64,000 nt of DNA, from contig CAVPUC010000008.1 in assembly GCA_963708865.1 (NCBI GenBank), forward strand, positions 62,001 through 126,000. The letters run 5' to 3'. The stretch's first letter is position 1; the number at the start of each line of letters is the position of its first letter. Of this stretch, positions 17,723-25,872 are shown piece after piece. The position numbers and the translations under genes are program-made. Origin of the DNA: DAIDKA01 sp963708865 (lineage in GTDB: Bacteria > Pseudomonadota > Gammaproteobacteria > Steroidobacterales > Steroidobacteraceae). The notes under the pieces were generated by a model. The model was not told the DNA's origin. It was given only the letters and a program-made list of their open reading frames with translations, and ran no database searches.

Positions 17723-19171
17723 ATGCCCGAAGTCGTGCGATTTCCCGATATACCCCTGTACCAGGGTTGGGGGATCCCGCATCGCGCGGAATCCGACATC
17801 CGTGATCTGGAGATCATCCAGGGCGAGATCCCGGCTGCGCTCTCCGGCACGCTGTATCGCTGCGGACCGGATCGGCAGTATCCGCCGCGCACGCCCCAGG
17901 ACGTGTTCATCGATGGCGAGGGCATGGTGCACATGTTCCGCATCGCCGACGGCCGCGTGGATTATCGCAACCGCTGGGTGCGCACCGAGCGCTTCGTGCT
18001 GCAGGAGGCGGCGCGCCGCTCGCTGTTCGGACGCTATCGCAACCGCTACACCAATGACCCGTCGGTTGCCGGCAAGAACAACGGCACGGCCAACACCAAT
18101 GTGGTGTGGCACGGCCGGCGCCTGCTGGTGCTGAAGGAGGACTCCCGTCCGATGGAGGTCGATCCGCAGACCCTCGCGACCCGCGGCGAGTTTGATTTCG
18201 GGGGTGCCCTCAAGTCCGTGAGCCTCACCGCGCACCCCAAACTCGATCTGCATCGCAACGAACTCATCGCCTTTTCCTACCAGGCGCAGGGCGATGCCAC
18301 GCTCGACTGCGTCATCTACATCGCCGATGCGGACGGGCGCATCGTGCACGAGACCGCGCTGAAGATGCCGTATCCGGGCATGGTCCACGACTTCGCCGTC
18401 ACGGAATTCCACATCATCGTGCCGTTCTTTCCCCTCATCACCGATCTTGAGGTCGTCAAGGCGGGCGGTCCCTACTACCAGTGGCATCCGCAGCAGAACA
18501 GTTTCTTCGCCGTGGTACCGCGACGCGGCAGCTCGCGCGAGGTGCGCTGGTTCAAGGGCCCGGCAGTGAGCGCCGGGCACATGATGAATGCGTTTACCGA
18601 CGGCGACACGGTGCATCTGGATCTGTGCCTGTACGACGGCAACTGCTTTGACTTCTTCCCGAGCCACGATGGCTCGCCCTTCAAACCGGCGCCGCCGCTG
18701 CTCACGCGCATCAGCTTCGATCTCGCCACCGAGCAACTCGCCATGCGCCGGCTGCTGGGTTCGCCGTGTGAGATGCCCAAGATCGATGACCGCTGGATGG
18801 GCAAGCCCTACCGCTATGGCTTCGTGATCTGTCGGCCGCCGGATGCGGTGGCGGGCGCGGTGGGCCTGGGGGCGATCGGCTGCTTCGACCATCGCACCGG
18901 CGCCCTGTCGACCTGGTCGCCGGGTGCGGACAGCGGGGTGCAGGAACCGGTGTTCGTCCCGCGCGGCCCCGGCGCCGCGGAGGGTGACGGCTACCTCTTG
19001 GTACTGGTGAACCGGCTGTCGCAGCTGCGCAGCGATCTGGCGATTCTGGATGCACAAAAGCTCAGCGAAGGCCCGGTGGCGCTGGCGCGTTTGCCGACCC
19101 GCGTGCGCTCGACCTTTCATGGCATGTGGGTGCCCGATGCAGCGCTCGCGTCGGGCCGCTACAGCGCCTAG
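17723..19171 (+). CDS. Carotenoid oxygenase family (RPE65/CCD-like) dioxygenase
   Basis: A 482-residue member of the carotenoid cleavage oxygenase family, seven-bladed propeller enzymes with one Fe(II) held by four His. I choose ATG 17723; an open frame runs far upstream but has no family character. Likely ligands are His in TAHPKLD (near residue 170), MVHDFAVTE (near 220), GHMMNAF (near 285) and FHGMWVP (near 465). The N-terminal GTLYRCGPD is the usual GTLyRnGPg motif, and GEGMVHMFR is also conserved. Bacterial members cleave carotenoids, apocarotenoids or stilbene-type lignin dimers, and no carotenoid biosynthesis gene is in the window, so a lignostilbene-type substrate is equally possible. 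Confidence 0.92.
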   Translation: MPEVVRFPDIPLYQGWGIPHRAESDIRDLEIIQGEIPAALSGTLYRCGPDRQYPPRTPQDVFIDGEGMVHMFRIADGRVDYRNRWVRTERFVLQEAARRSLFGRYRNRYTNDPSVAGKNNGTANTNVVWHGRRLLVLKEDSRPMEVDPQTLATRGEFDFGGALKSVSLTAHPKLDLHRNELIAFSYQAQGDATLDCVIYIADADGRIVHETALKMPYPGMVHDFAVTEFHIIVPFFPLITDLEVVKAGGPYYQWHPQQNSFFAVVPRRGSSREVRWFKGPAVSAGHMMNAFTDGDTVHLDLCLYDGNCFDFFPSHDGSPFKPAPPLLTRISFDLATEQLAMRRLLGSPCEMPKIDDRWMGKPYRYGFVICRPPDAVAGAVGLGAIGCFDHRTGALSTWSPGADSGVQEPVFVPRGPGAAEGDGYLLVLVNRLSQLRSDLAILDAQKLSEGPVALARLPTRVRSTFHGMWVPDAALASGRYSA

Positions 19172-19356
19172 CCGGATTTGTTCTGTCGAATGCAGGCCTG
19201 ACACAGGCAGGCCTGCTTACGCTCTTGCGGCACGGGGGTGATCAAAGGCTCCCGCATGCACCAGCACTCGCGCGGGTCGCCGCCGCCTGCTGCGACCGCA
19301 CAGTGGTTTGGCTGCTGGCACCTCGGGCAACGATCCGGCTGCGTGGGCATGGCCAA
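19168..19356 (-). CDS. Cysteine-rich CWC family small protein
   Basis: A 62-residue protein with CPRC near the start, then CWCM and CLCQAC near the end, the pattern of the cysteine-rich CWC family. The six to eight cysteines probably bind zinc. Function of the family is unknown. It lies five bases after the RidA gene on the same strand and its stop overlaps the converging carotenoid oxygenase by four bases. Confidence 0.8.
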   Translation of the reverse strand: MAMPTQPDRCPRCQQPNHCAVAAGGGDPRECWCMREPLITPVPQERKQACLCQACIRQNKSG

Positions 19357-19360
19357 CGTC

Positions 19361-19708
19361 CTAGAGCGCGGCCGTCACCACGATCTCGACCTTCCACTCC
19401 GGTCTGGCAAGTCTCGCCTCGACGGTGGCGCGCGAGGGGGTGCTGGCGCCGATCCACCGGTCCCACACCGCGTTCAGGCCCGCATAGTCCGCCATGTCGG
19501 CGAGATAAATCTGCGCCATCAGGATCCGCGACTTGCTGCTGCCGGCCTGCGCCAGCAGCGTGTCGATGCTGGCCAGCACCTCACTCGCCTGCGCCTCGAT
19601 GGTGTCGCCACCGCCGACCGCGACCTGGCCGGCCAGATACACCGTGCCCGCGTGAATACTGGCTTCGCTGTAGCGCGCCCCGGCATGCAGTCGCTTGATG
19701 TCCGACAC
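19361..19708 (-). CDS. RidA/YjgF family deaminase
   Basis: A protein of about 115 residues of the Rid family, which hydrolyses reactive enamine/imine intermediates released by PLP enzymes. An upstream in-frame GTG at 19714 is possible, but the AAGGAGG ribosome site (19716-19722) is spaced seven bases from GTG 19708, so I choose that start. The fold is visible from YLAGQVAVGG through ASIDTLLAQAG, MAQIYLADMADYAGLNAVWDRW and TVEARLARPEWKVEIVVTAA. The usual arginine that binds the carboxylate in RidA (PARTTVEV... context) reads SRATVEARL, so a RidA-type function is likely. It lies between an XRE regulator and the CWC gene. Confidence 0.9.
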   Translation of the reverse strand: MSDIKRLHAGARYSEASIHAGTVYLAGQVAVGGGDTIEAQASEVLASIDTLLAQAGSSKSRILMAQIYLADMADYAGLNAVWDRWIGASTPSRATVEARLARPEWKVEIVVTAAL

Positions 19709-19726
19709 GTGCACGCCTCCTTGGGG

Positions 19727-19957
19727 TTACCGGGCAACCTCAAGCAGGGTCTTGGGACGTTTCGCGGCCACCAGCAGCAGCATGCGCGCCGCGCCGGAGG
19801 GCGCCCGCCGCCCCTGCTCCCAATCCTGCAGCGTGCGTACCGACACACCCAGCAAGTTGGCGAACTGAGACTGCGACAGTCCCGCCTTTTCGCGAATCCC
19901 GGAAATCAGAGCGGTCACGCTCTTGCGAGCTGATGCACTGCGTTTGGTCTGTGCCAT
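19727..19957 (-). CDS. XRE-family HTH regulator (HigA-like)
   Basis: A 76-residue DNA-binding protein. The helix-turn-helix is clear: GLSQSQFANLLGVSVRTLQDW followed by EQGRRAPSGAARMLL, the arrangement of HigA/MqsA-type antitoxins and related small regulators. A GGAGG lies six bases before ATG 19957. No toxin-like ORF is found on either side; the next upstream gene is a membrane transporter ending 49 bases away. It may be a solitary regulator or the remnant of a toxin-antitoxin pair. It could control the downstream RidA and CWC genes. Confidence 0.85.
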   Translation of the reverse strand: MAQTKRSASARKSVTALISGIREKAGLSQSQFANLLGVSVRTLQDWEQGRRAPSGAARMLLLVAAKRPKTLLEVAR

Positions 19958-20006
19958 TCAGTTCCTCCATGAACTTTTTTTCGGCGGGATAAGGTACCAG
20001 ATTGCG

Positions 20007-20432
20007 CTACTTGAGTGTCAGCGCCAGCACACCTGCGGTCACCAGCGCGAGACCCAGCCAGTCCTGCAAGGAGGGCCGTTCGCCGAGAAACGCCACGGCG
20101 AACAGGGCGACCAGCACCAGACTCAGCCGGTCGAGTGGCGCCACCTGCGAGGCCCGACCGATCTGCAGGGCACGGAAATAGCACACCCAAGACAGTCCGG
20201 TCGCCAGCGCCGACAGCGCCAGGAACAGCAGGGTGCGCGGCGGCAGCAGCGCGGGGTTCAGCCATTTGCGCCGCACCCACACCAGCACCGCCAGCAGCAC
20301 CACGATCAGCACGGTGCGCAGGAGCGTCGCCAGGTCCGCATCGACGCCGGCGACGCCCACGCGCGCAAACACCGTCGTCAGGGCTGCGAATACCGCCGAG
20401 AGCAACGCCCAGAAGATCCAGCTTTGCGTCAC
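20007..20432 (-). CDS. Single-domain EamA/DMT membrane protein
   Basis: A 141-residue membrane protein with one EamA repeat of five hydrophobic segments; the conserved PLDRLSLVLVALFAVAFLGER matches the end of EamA domains. Single-repeat members probably work as dimers, like small multidrug resistance proteins. The start is GTG 20432, which overlaps the stop of the GST gene (GTGA). The substrate is unknown. Confidence 0.85.
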   Translation of the reverse strand: MTQSWIFWALLSAVFAALTTVFARVGVAGVDADLATLLRTVLIVVLLAVLVWVRRKWLNPALLPPRTLLFLALSALATGLSWVCYFRALQIGRASQVAPLDRLSLVLVALFAVAFLGERPSLQDWLGLALVTAGVLALTLK

Positions 20433-21055
20433 TTTAAAGCGCCATCGCCATGCGCGGCGGCTTGGAACACCGGCAGGGCCTCGGCCAGGGCGCCGAATGC
20501 GGCGAGCGACGGAAACCGCGCCGCCGGCACCACTTGCGGCAACATCTGCTGGGCGAAGTGCCAGCTGACGGCGCAGGTGACGCCCGACTGCATCATCTGC
20601 GCCTGGGTGGCAGCCGGCGGGCGCCGTGCAATGTCAGCTTCGAGGCCCGCGAACGCCGCCAGCAGCTGACCGGTGACGCGCCCGATCCACGCCTCATGCT
20701 GCTTTTCGGGCGGGCGCAGCTTGCGCTCGTAGACCAGCTGCACGCTTTTTTCGCAGGCGGCCAATGCGAGGCCGATGACCCGCAGGTCAGCCCGCAGACT
20801 CGGCAGATCGGTGGGCAGCAGCGAGCGTGGCGCGCTGGCGGCCTCGGCGTACGCGAGGATCAGGTTCGAATCCATGAGCACGGTGCCGTCGTCGCACACC
20901 AGGGTGGGCGCCTTCACGACCGGATTGATCGCCTGGAATTTTTCAAAGTCGCCGAACACGGATACCGGGTGGTGTTCGAACGGCAGCCCGAGCAGTTGCA
21001 GGCTCACGGCCACGCGGCGCACGTAGGGCGAATCGAACCTGCCGATGAGCAGCAC
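20429..21055 (-). CDS. Glutathione S-transferase family protein
   Basis: A 208-residue cytoplasmic GST. The N-terminal thioredoxin-like domain begins MLLIGRFDSPYVRRVAVSL, with Ser/Tyr in the position of the catalytic residue, followed by the cis-proline region VVKAPTLVCDDG and the glutathione-binding DSNLIL (SNAIL motif). The C-terminal half is the all-helical GST domain. It overlaps the small EamA gene by four bases and follows the DUF3014 gene by eight, so it is in the same transcript as the lipid-modifying genes upstream. The substrate is unknown. Confidence 0.88.
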   Translation of the reverse strand: MLLIGRFDSPYVRRVAVSLQLLGLPFEHHPVSVFGDFEKFQAINPVVKAPTLVCDDGTVLMDSNLILAYAEAASAPRSLLPTDLPSLRADLRVIGLALAACEKSVQLVYERKLRPPEKQHEAWIGRVTGQLLAAFAGLEADIARRPPAATQAQMMQSGVTCAVSWHFAQQMLPQVVPAARFPSLAAFGALAEALPVFQAAAHGDGALK

Positions 21056-21063
21056 GGCAGCCC

Positions 21064-21888
21064 TTAAGGGTGCGCGTGCTGCTGCGCCAGCAGCTGCGCC
21101 TTCAGCTCCCGCAGGCGCGCCTTGAGCAGCGCCTCGTTCGCAGGCCCCATGCGGATCAGGGTCTTCTGCCCCGGGGAGAGCGCCTCGAGCTGCGGATCGG
21201 CGTACAGGTACATGACGTTGGGCTGCACCAGCACGATCGGCGCGGCCACATCGGGCGTCGCGAGCAAGTGATCGATGAGCGCGATCAGATGGTCGTTGAA
21301 GTACGCATCCTTGTACCCCAGGTCATCGAAGGCGCTCTGGAACAGCGGATAGAAGTGGTAGTACAGCTGCACCACGGTGTGCGGATCGGCTGCCTTCACG
21401 ACCTCCATGAAGGGCTGATAGCGCGCGTAGTTCTGCGGATCGATGGTCAGCTGGTCGCCATTGCTCAATGTCATGAACTGACCGCCGGTCGGCTTGAGGG
21501 GCCGCTGGTTCACGGCGACCTTCTTCTTGGACAGGTTGTCCACCGTGACGACGATGTGCCGGATGATGTTCTCCGGCACCAGCAGTTTCTCCAGCGGTTG
21601 CGCGCCGGGCAGGCCCGTCAGCGCCGCGTGGAACGTGTCATCGCTTTGATCCAGTGCCGGCGCCGGCGCGCTCCCGGCAGCGCCGGCGGCCGCGGGTACC
21701 GGATGCTCGATGACGGGCGCACTCGCGGGTGGTGGCGGCGCGAGGGGCGCTTCGGCAGAGGCTTCCGGAGCCGATGCCGGCGTCGGTGTGCGGTGCACGC
21801 GATGCGCGTACAGGTACAGCGCCACCGCCGCGGCCACCACCATCGCGGCGGCGCCCCAGACGATGGGTTTGTCCGACATGATGGCCAT
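21064..21888 (-). CDS. DUF3014 family membrane-anchored protein
   Basis: A 274-residue protein starting at ATG 21888, which overlaps the flavoprotein stop (TGATG). It has an N-terminal transmembrane segment (about residues 10-27), an Ala/Pro-rich stretch of about 70 residues, and then a periplasmic DUF3014 domain: ENIIRHIVVTVDNLSKKKV, VNQRPLKPTGGQF, FYPLFQSAFDDLGY, and PNVMYLYADPQLE. The function of DUF3014 is unknown. The gene order flavoprotein, DUF3014, GST suggests a role with membrane lipids, which is inference. Confidence 0.85.
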   Translation of the reverse strand: MAIMSDKPIVWGAAAMVVAAAVALYLYAHRVHRTPTPASAPEASAEAPLAPPPPASAPVIEHPVPAAAGAAGSAPAPALDQSDDTFHAALTGLPGAQPLEKLLVPENIIRHIVVTVDNLSKKKVAVNQRPLKPTGGQFMTLSNGDQLTIDPQNYARYQPFMEVVKAADPHTVVQLYYHFYPLFQSAFDDLGYKDAYFNDHLIALIDHLLATPDVAAPIVLVQPNVMYLYADPQLEALSPGQKTLIRMGPANEALLKARLRELKAQLLAQQHAHP

Positions 21889-22880
21889 CAGGCCGCCGCC
21901 GCACCCACGCCGCGGGTAAAGGCCCAGTCGAGCAGGCGGCTGGCGATGCCGCCGCCCAGGCTCGCGCCGGTCACATCCGTGAGCGTGTACGGCACGCCCC
22001 TCAGAATGGCGTCCGCGGCACGGTGGCCGCTGCGGATGGCGGGACCGATGCCCTCGCACATGTCGCGGGTGGCAAGACCTGCGGCATCCCCGGTGATGAA
22101 GGCATCGGCGATGCGCACCACCTTGACGTTGCCGCGCAGGTAGTAGCTGTAGCCGATCGGATCGTACTGCGCGCCCTTGGCGAGCTTGCGATCGAGCTTC
22201 GCGATCAGGTGCTGCCAGTGCTGGCGGATGTCGGTGCCGCTTTTCTTGATGCGCTCGGCCATGCCGCCGATACCCACGTTCAGATAGCCGTTGGCCTTGG
22301 GGACGTACCAGGAATAGCCGGGCATGCCCTGATCAAAGAACCACAGATGGCAATCCGGATCGCGCCAGTCGTAGGCGAATTCGTGCTCGAGGGTCACCGT
22401 CTGCAGCTGCGTGGCGCGGGGGTTGGCGTCGCGGAACAAGGTCCGGTACACCGGGCAGCGGGTGCCGCCCGCGCCGATCAGATACTTGCAGTGGTACTCG
22501 CCATCGATCACATAGCCGCCCGCCGGATCCGCCTCGATGTGCCGCACCGTGTGCTGCACGCAGCGCACGCCGGAGCGCTCGAGCAGCCAGGCGTCGAACT
22601 CGAAGCGGCGAATGGAATGCTGCACGCAAGGCAGCGGCAGGTGCACGCCGCGCAGGTACGCGTGCATGCGGCCGAAGGTGAGGAAGCGGTGCGGATAGGC
22701 GGCGATATCCATGTCCAGATCCTTCACCACTTCCGGAGTGATCCAGCCCGCGCACAGCTTCAGGCGCGGGAAGATTTCCTTGTCGAGGATCAACACGTCC
22801 GCGCCGCCTTGCTTGAGCCGCTGCGCCGCCGAGGAGCCCGCCGGGCCCCCGCCAATGATCAGTACGTCGCTGTGAATCAC
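21888..22880 (-). CDS. Geranylgeranyl-reductase-like FAD oxidoreductase
   Basis: A 330-residue flavoprotein starting at GTG 22880. It has the Rossmann FAD motif IIGGGPAGSSAAQRL at the start, a CAGW segment typical of the geranylgeranyl reductase family (KLCAGWITPE), a GAGGTRCPV segment, and the second FAD contact ITGDAAGLATRDMCEGIG near residue 275. Enzymes of this family reduce or hydroxylate isoprenoid or acyl chains. Adjacent cyclopropane fatty acid synthase (nine bases upstream) suggests modification of membrane acyl chains or a quinone tail. The exact substrate is unknown. Confidence 0.85.
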   Translation of the reverse strand: MIHSDVLIIGGGPAGSSAAQRLKQGGADVLILDKEIFPRLKLCAGWITPEVVKDLDMDIAAYPHRFLTFGRMHAYLRGVHLPLPCVQHSIRRFEFDAWLLERSGVRCVQHTVRHIEADPAGGYVIDGEYHCKYLIGAGGTRCPVYRTLFRDANPRATQLQTVTLEHEFAYDWRDPDCHLWFFDQGMPGYSWYVPKANGYLNVGIGGMAERIKKSGTDIRQHWQHLIAKLDRKLAKGAQYDPIGYSYYLRGNVKVVRIADAFITGDAAGLATRDMCEGIGPAIRSGHRAADAILRGVPYTLTDVTGASLGGGIASRLLDWAFTRGVGAAAA

Positions 22881-22889
22881 GCGCGAAAC

Positions 22890-24189
22890 TTACCCCTGCG
22901 GCTGGTACAGGTGTTCACGGGTCAGCGCGACGTTGTTGTTGTGCGCGGTCGCGAACAGCACCTGGAACAGCTGCAGCGTGCCGGTGGTGAAGGCCGCGGC
23001 CGACCCGGCCAGATACAGCCGCCACATGCGCACGAATTTCTCATCGAACATGCCCCGCACCCGCTCCACGTTGCTTTCAAACAGCGACAGCCAGTCGAGC
23101 AGCGTGTGGGCGTAGTGCAGCCGCAGGTTCTCCACATCCAGCACTGACAGGTTCCACGGCTCGAATATCTGGGTCATCTCGCTCAAGGCCGGCGGGCAGG
23201 CGCCCGGGAAGATGCGCTGCTCGATCCACGGATGCAGCTGCGCCGGGTAGTTGCGGCCGATGCTGTGGATCAGGCCGCGGCCGTTGCCGCCGAGCACCCC
23301 ATGCGCAACCTTGCCCAGCTCCCGATAGTTCTCAACCCCGACATGCTCGAGCATGCCGACGGAGACAAAGGCGTCGAAGGATCCGGAGATGTTGCGGTAG
23401 TCATCCTCGACATACTCGATCTGCGAATCCAGTCCCTGGGACTTCGCATAGTCGCGGGCGAAGGCCACCTGTTCCTTGGAGATGTTGAAGGCGCGCACCT
23501 TCACGCCGTAATGGCGCGCCATGTGCACGGCCAGTCGACCCCAGCCAAAGCCGGCCTCGACCACGCGCTCCCCGGGACGCAGCCGCAGCTTCCTGCAGAC
23601 GTGGTGCATCTTGGCGTCCTGGGCATCATCCAGCGTGGCATCGGCGGTGGGGTAGTAGGCGCAGGTGTACGCCATGGTGCGCCCCAGCCACAGCGCATAG
23701 AAATCGTTGCCGATGTCGTAGTGATGGTGGATGTTGTTCTTGGAACCGGCCAGGGTATTGACCCGGGGCCGGTTCATCAGCTTGCCGATCAGACCGAGCA
23801 CGGTCTTCTGCTTGTCGGCACGGTCGGAGCCGCGGTACACCTCTTCCATGAAGTGCACCAGGTCACCCTCGATCTCGATGCGGCCTTCGCTGTAGCCGTC
23901 GCCAAAGCGCACCCCGGGATTGCGCAGCAGGCCCCACAGCACACTCGGCATCGCGGATGGTGACGCGCGCGATGGGTTTACGGCCCTCCGGCAGAATATG
24001 CTCGCCGTTCCACAGCACGAACTCGAACGGCGGCGTTCCGAACATTTTCAATAGCTTGGCCACACCGCGGCCGGCGGCCGAAGTGGTCTGCCCAAGCTTG
24101 GGCGCATCGATTCTGGTGGCCGGCGCCCCTGGCGCCGAACCCTTTGTACGATCCGCTGATGACGACAGACTTTGCTCCAGCGCGTCCAC
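22890..24189 (-). CDS. cfa: Cyclopropane-fatty-acyl-phospholipid synthase, one frameshift
   Basis: The SAM-dependent enzyme that adds a methylene bridge to unsaturated acyl chains of membrane phospholipids. GTG 24189 is the start because GGAAGGAG lies six bases upstream. The N-terminal part (FEFVLWNGEHILPEG, ARVTIRDA) and the rest (SVLWGLLRNPGVRFGDGY onward) are in different frames; a one-base gap near 23955 joins them. Catalytic-domain landmarks are HHHYDIGNDFY, the SAM motif VVEAGFGWGRLA, and SVGMLEHVG. The joined length of about 432 residues is normal. An otherwise intact gene argues for an assembly indel. It heads a lipid-related operon with the flavoprotein, DUF3014, GST and EamA genes. 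Confidence 0.85.
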
Positions 24190-24302
24190 TGCCAACTCCT
24201 TCCACTGTGGCGGTTCAACCGCTCTTACCCCCGATGCTACACGGGAGTGCCGCCACAGTCAGGTCCGCACTGTTTAGGGAGCCCTCAAGGCTATCCTTGA
24301 GG

Positions 24303-24870
24303 TTATCCCTCGTCGCGTTCCTGGGTGCCGATGGCACTGAACAGTTTGCTCAGAACGCTGTACAGGGTGCGGCGCTCATCGCGCGTCAGCTTCTGCAGCA
24401 GCCGCGCCTGGTTGCGCTGCGCCACCGGCAGTACCGTCTTATAGAGTGAACGGCCCTTGGTGGTGACGGTAAGGATCACCGGCACCGCCGCGGTGTCCCC
24501 GGCTTTGCGGGCACCGGGCGCCTGCGTCTTCGTGGCGATATAGCCACGCTTGATCATGCCGTGCAGCGTGCGGCTCGCCTGGCCCTTGTCCATGCTGCTG
24601 TTGGCGACCAGTTCCGAGAAGCGTACCGGCTGAAAACGGATGGTCATGGCCAAGAGGCGCCACTCCGGCACGCTCAGTCCGAAGTCGGCCAGGTAGCGGC
24701 GCGTCACATTCGACTTGGCCGCATTGGCCAGCCGGATCAGCTGGAACGTCAGGAAGTGCCCGATATGCAGATGGCTCCCGCCGCCCACATCGCTCCAGGG
24801 ATCGGCACCCTGCTTGGGCTTTGCGCGCCTTGGTTTTGGCTTTGGTTTTAGCTTTAGTTTTGGCAGCCAC
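24303..24870 (-). CDS. MarR-family regulator with Lys-rich N-terminus, one frameshift
   Basis: A MarR-type winged-helix protein. The core (about residues 30-185) shows HIGHFLTFQLIRLANAAK, LSVPEWRLLAMTI, the recognition region VANSSMDKGQASRTLHGMIKRGYI and a wing. The start GTG 24870 has GGGAG upstream and encodes a basic leader with repeated Lys-Thr-Lys-Ala units. The frame changes near 24815; removing one C from a CCC run gives ARKAKQGADPWSDVGGG and joins the two parts. The gene faces away from the rhomboid gene and lies upstream of cfa on the same strand with a 113-base gap. Its ligand is unknown; regulation of the lipid operon or itself is inference. Confidence 0.8.
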
Positions 24871-24993
24871 TGGCGAAACTCCCGTTATTCGTGCAAGCGA
24901 TCCATTTTACAGATGTTTTCACTCGATGCAGACAGGAAACGGCCCTTGTTTGAAACTTGAACCGGGGCCGTGCGCCACAATAGAGCACCGTGC

Positions 24994-25872
24994 ATGCCTG
25001 CTGAATCCATAGAGCTGTACCGCTCGCCGAGTCGCAAGGCATGCGAGGAGCGCGCCTTTGTGCTCACGGCCGTCGGCGTGCCGCACGAGCTGTCGCAGTC
25101 GGCGGAAGGGTTCTCGATCTGGGTCGATCTGGAGAACCTGCCGCAGGCCCGCGACCATCTGTTGCATTACCAACAGGAAAGCCGCCGCCCGCCGCCGCCC
25201 GCGCCGGTGGCAACGCCGCCCTTGTATCCCCGTGCGTGGGTGGGCAGCGCCATCTACGTGCTGGTGCTCTTGGGTGTCGCCGAAGCGGTGAGTCTGGGAT
25301 GGGGCCGCCTGGATGCATTCGATGCCGGTGAGCTCAACGCCGGGCTGGTACGCCACGGCGAGTGGTGGCGTGCCTGGACGGCGTTGACTTTGCATCTGGA
25401 TGCGGCGCACATCGCCGCCAATATCGGCGCCGGGGCATGGTTCGGCTATCTGGCGGGGCGGCTGCTCGGACCCGGCACCGCCTGGGCGCTGGTGGTGCTG
25501 GGCGCAGGGTGCGCCAATGGGCTCGAGGCGCTGCTCGCCGCGGCGGATCACCGTTCGGTCGGCGCCTCGACCGCGGTGTTCACGGCCTTGGGCCTGCTCG
25601 CCGCCTACTCCTGGCGCGAACGACACCTGCTCGCGGTGCGCCCGGCCCAGCGCTATGGCCCGCTGTTTGCGGGTGTCATTCTGCTGGGTTGGCTCGGCAC
25701 CTCCGGTGAGCACACCGACGTCATGGCGCACCTGCTGGGCTTCGCCGTCGGCGCCCTGCTGGGCGCCGTCATCGCCACCGCCCGCATGCAGCGCCTGTGG
25801 CGCCGAGTGCCTCAATGGGCGGGCGGGGTATTCGCGTTGGGGCTGCTCGCGGTGGCATGGCTTTGCGCATAG
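24994..25872 (+). CDS. Rhomboid family intramembrane serine protease
   Basis: A 292-residue inner-membrane protease that cleaves membrane proteins within their helices. ATG 24994 is chosen over 24970 because it begins the conserved cytoplasmic domain. Residues 1-65 form a small cytoplasmic domain (ELYRSPSRKACEERAFVLTA, and GFSIWVDLENLPQARDHLL) followed by a proline-rich linker and about seven membrane segments. The catalytic Ser is in GASTAVF (near residue 190) and the His in DVMAHLLGF (near 244). The L1-loop region WWRAWTALTLH and HIAANI are also typical. Its end overlaps the converging AttH-like gene by 61 bases. Confidence 0.92.
   Translation: MPAESIELYRSPSRKACEERAFVLTAVGVPHELSQSAEGFSIWVDLENLPQARDHLLHYQQESRRPPPPAPVATPPLYPRAWVGSAIYVLVLLGVAEAVSLGWGRLDAFDAGELNAGLVRHGEWWRAWTALTLHLDAAHIAANIGAGAWFGYLAGRLLGPGTAWALVVLGAGCANGLEALLAAADHRSVGASTAVFTALGLLAAYSWRERHLLAVRPAQRYGPLFAGVILLGWLGTSGEHTDVMAHLLGFAVGALLGAVIATARMQRLWRRVPQWAGGVFALGLLAVAWLCA

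Noticed and set aside
17213..19204. 663-codon open frame antisense to the carotenoid oxygenase
   Set aside because: It runs opposite a clear four-His oxygenase and has shadow-type composition; only its last part touches the PH/SHOCT gene, in a different frame.
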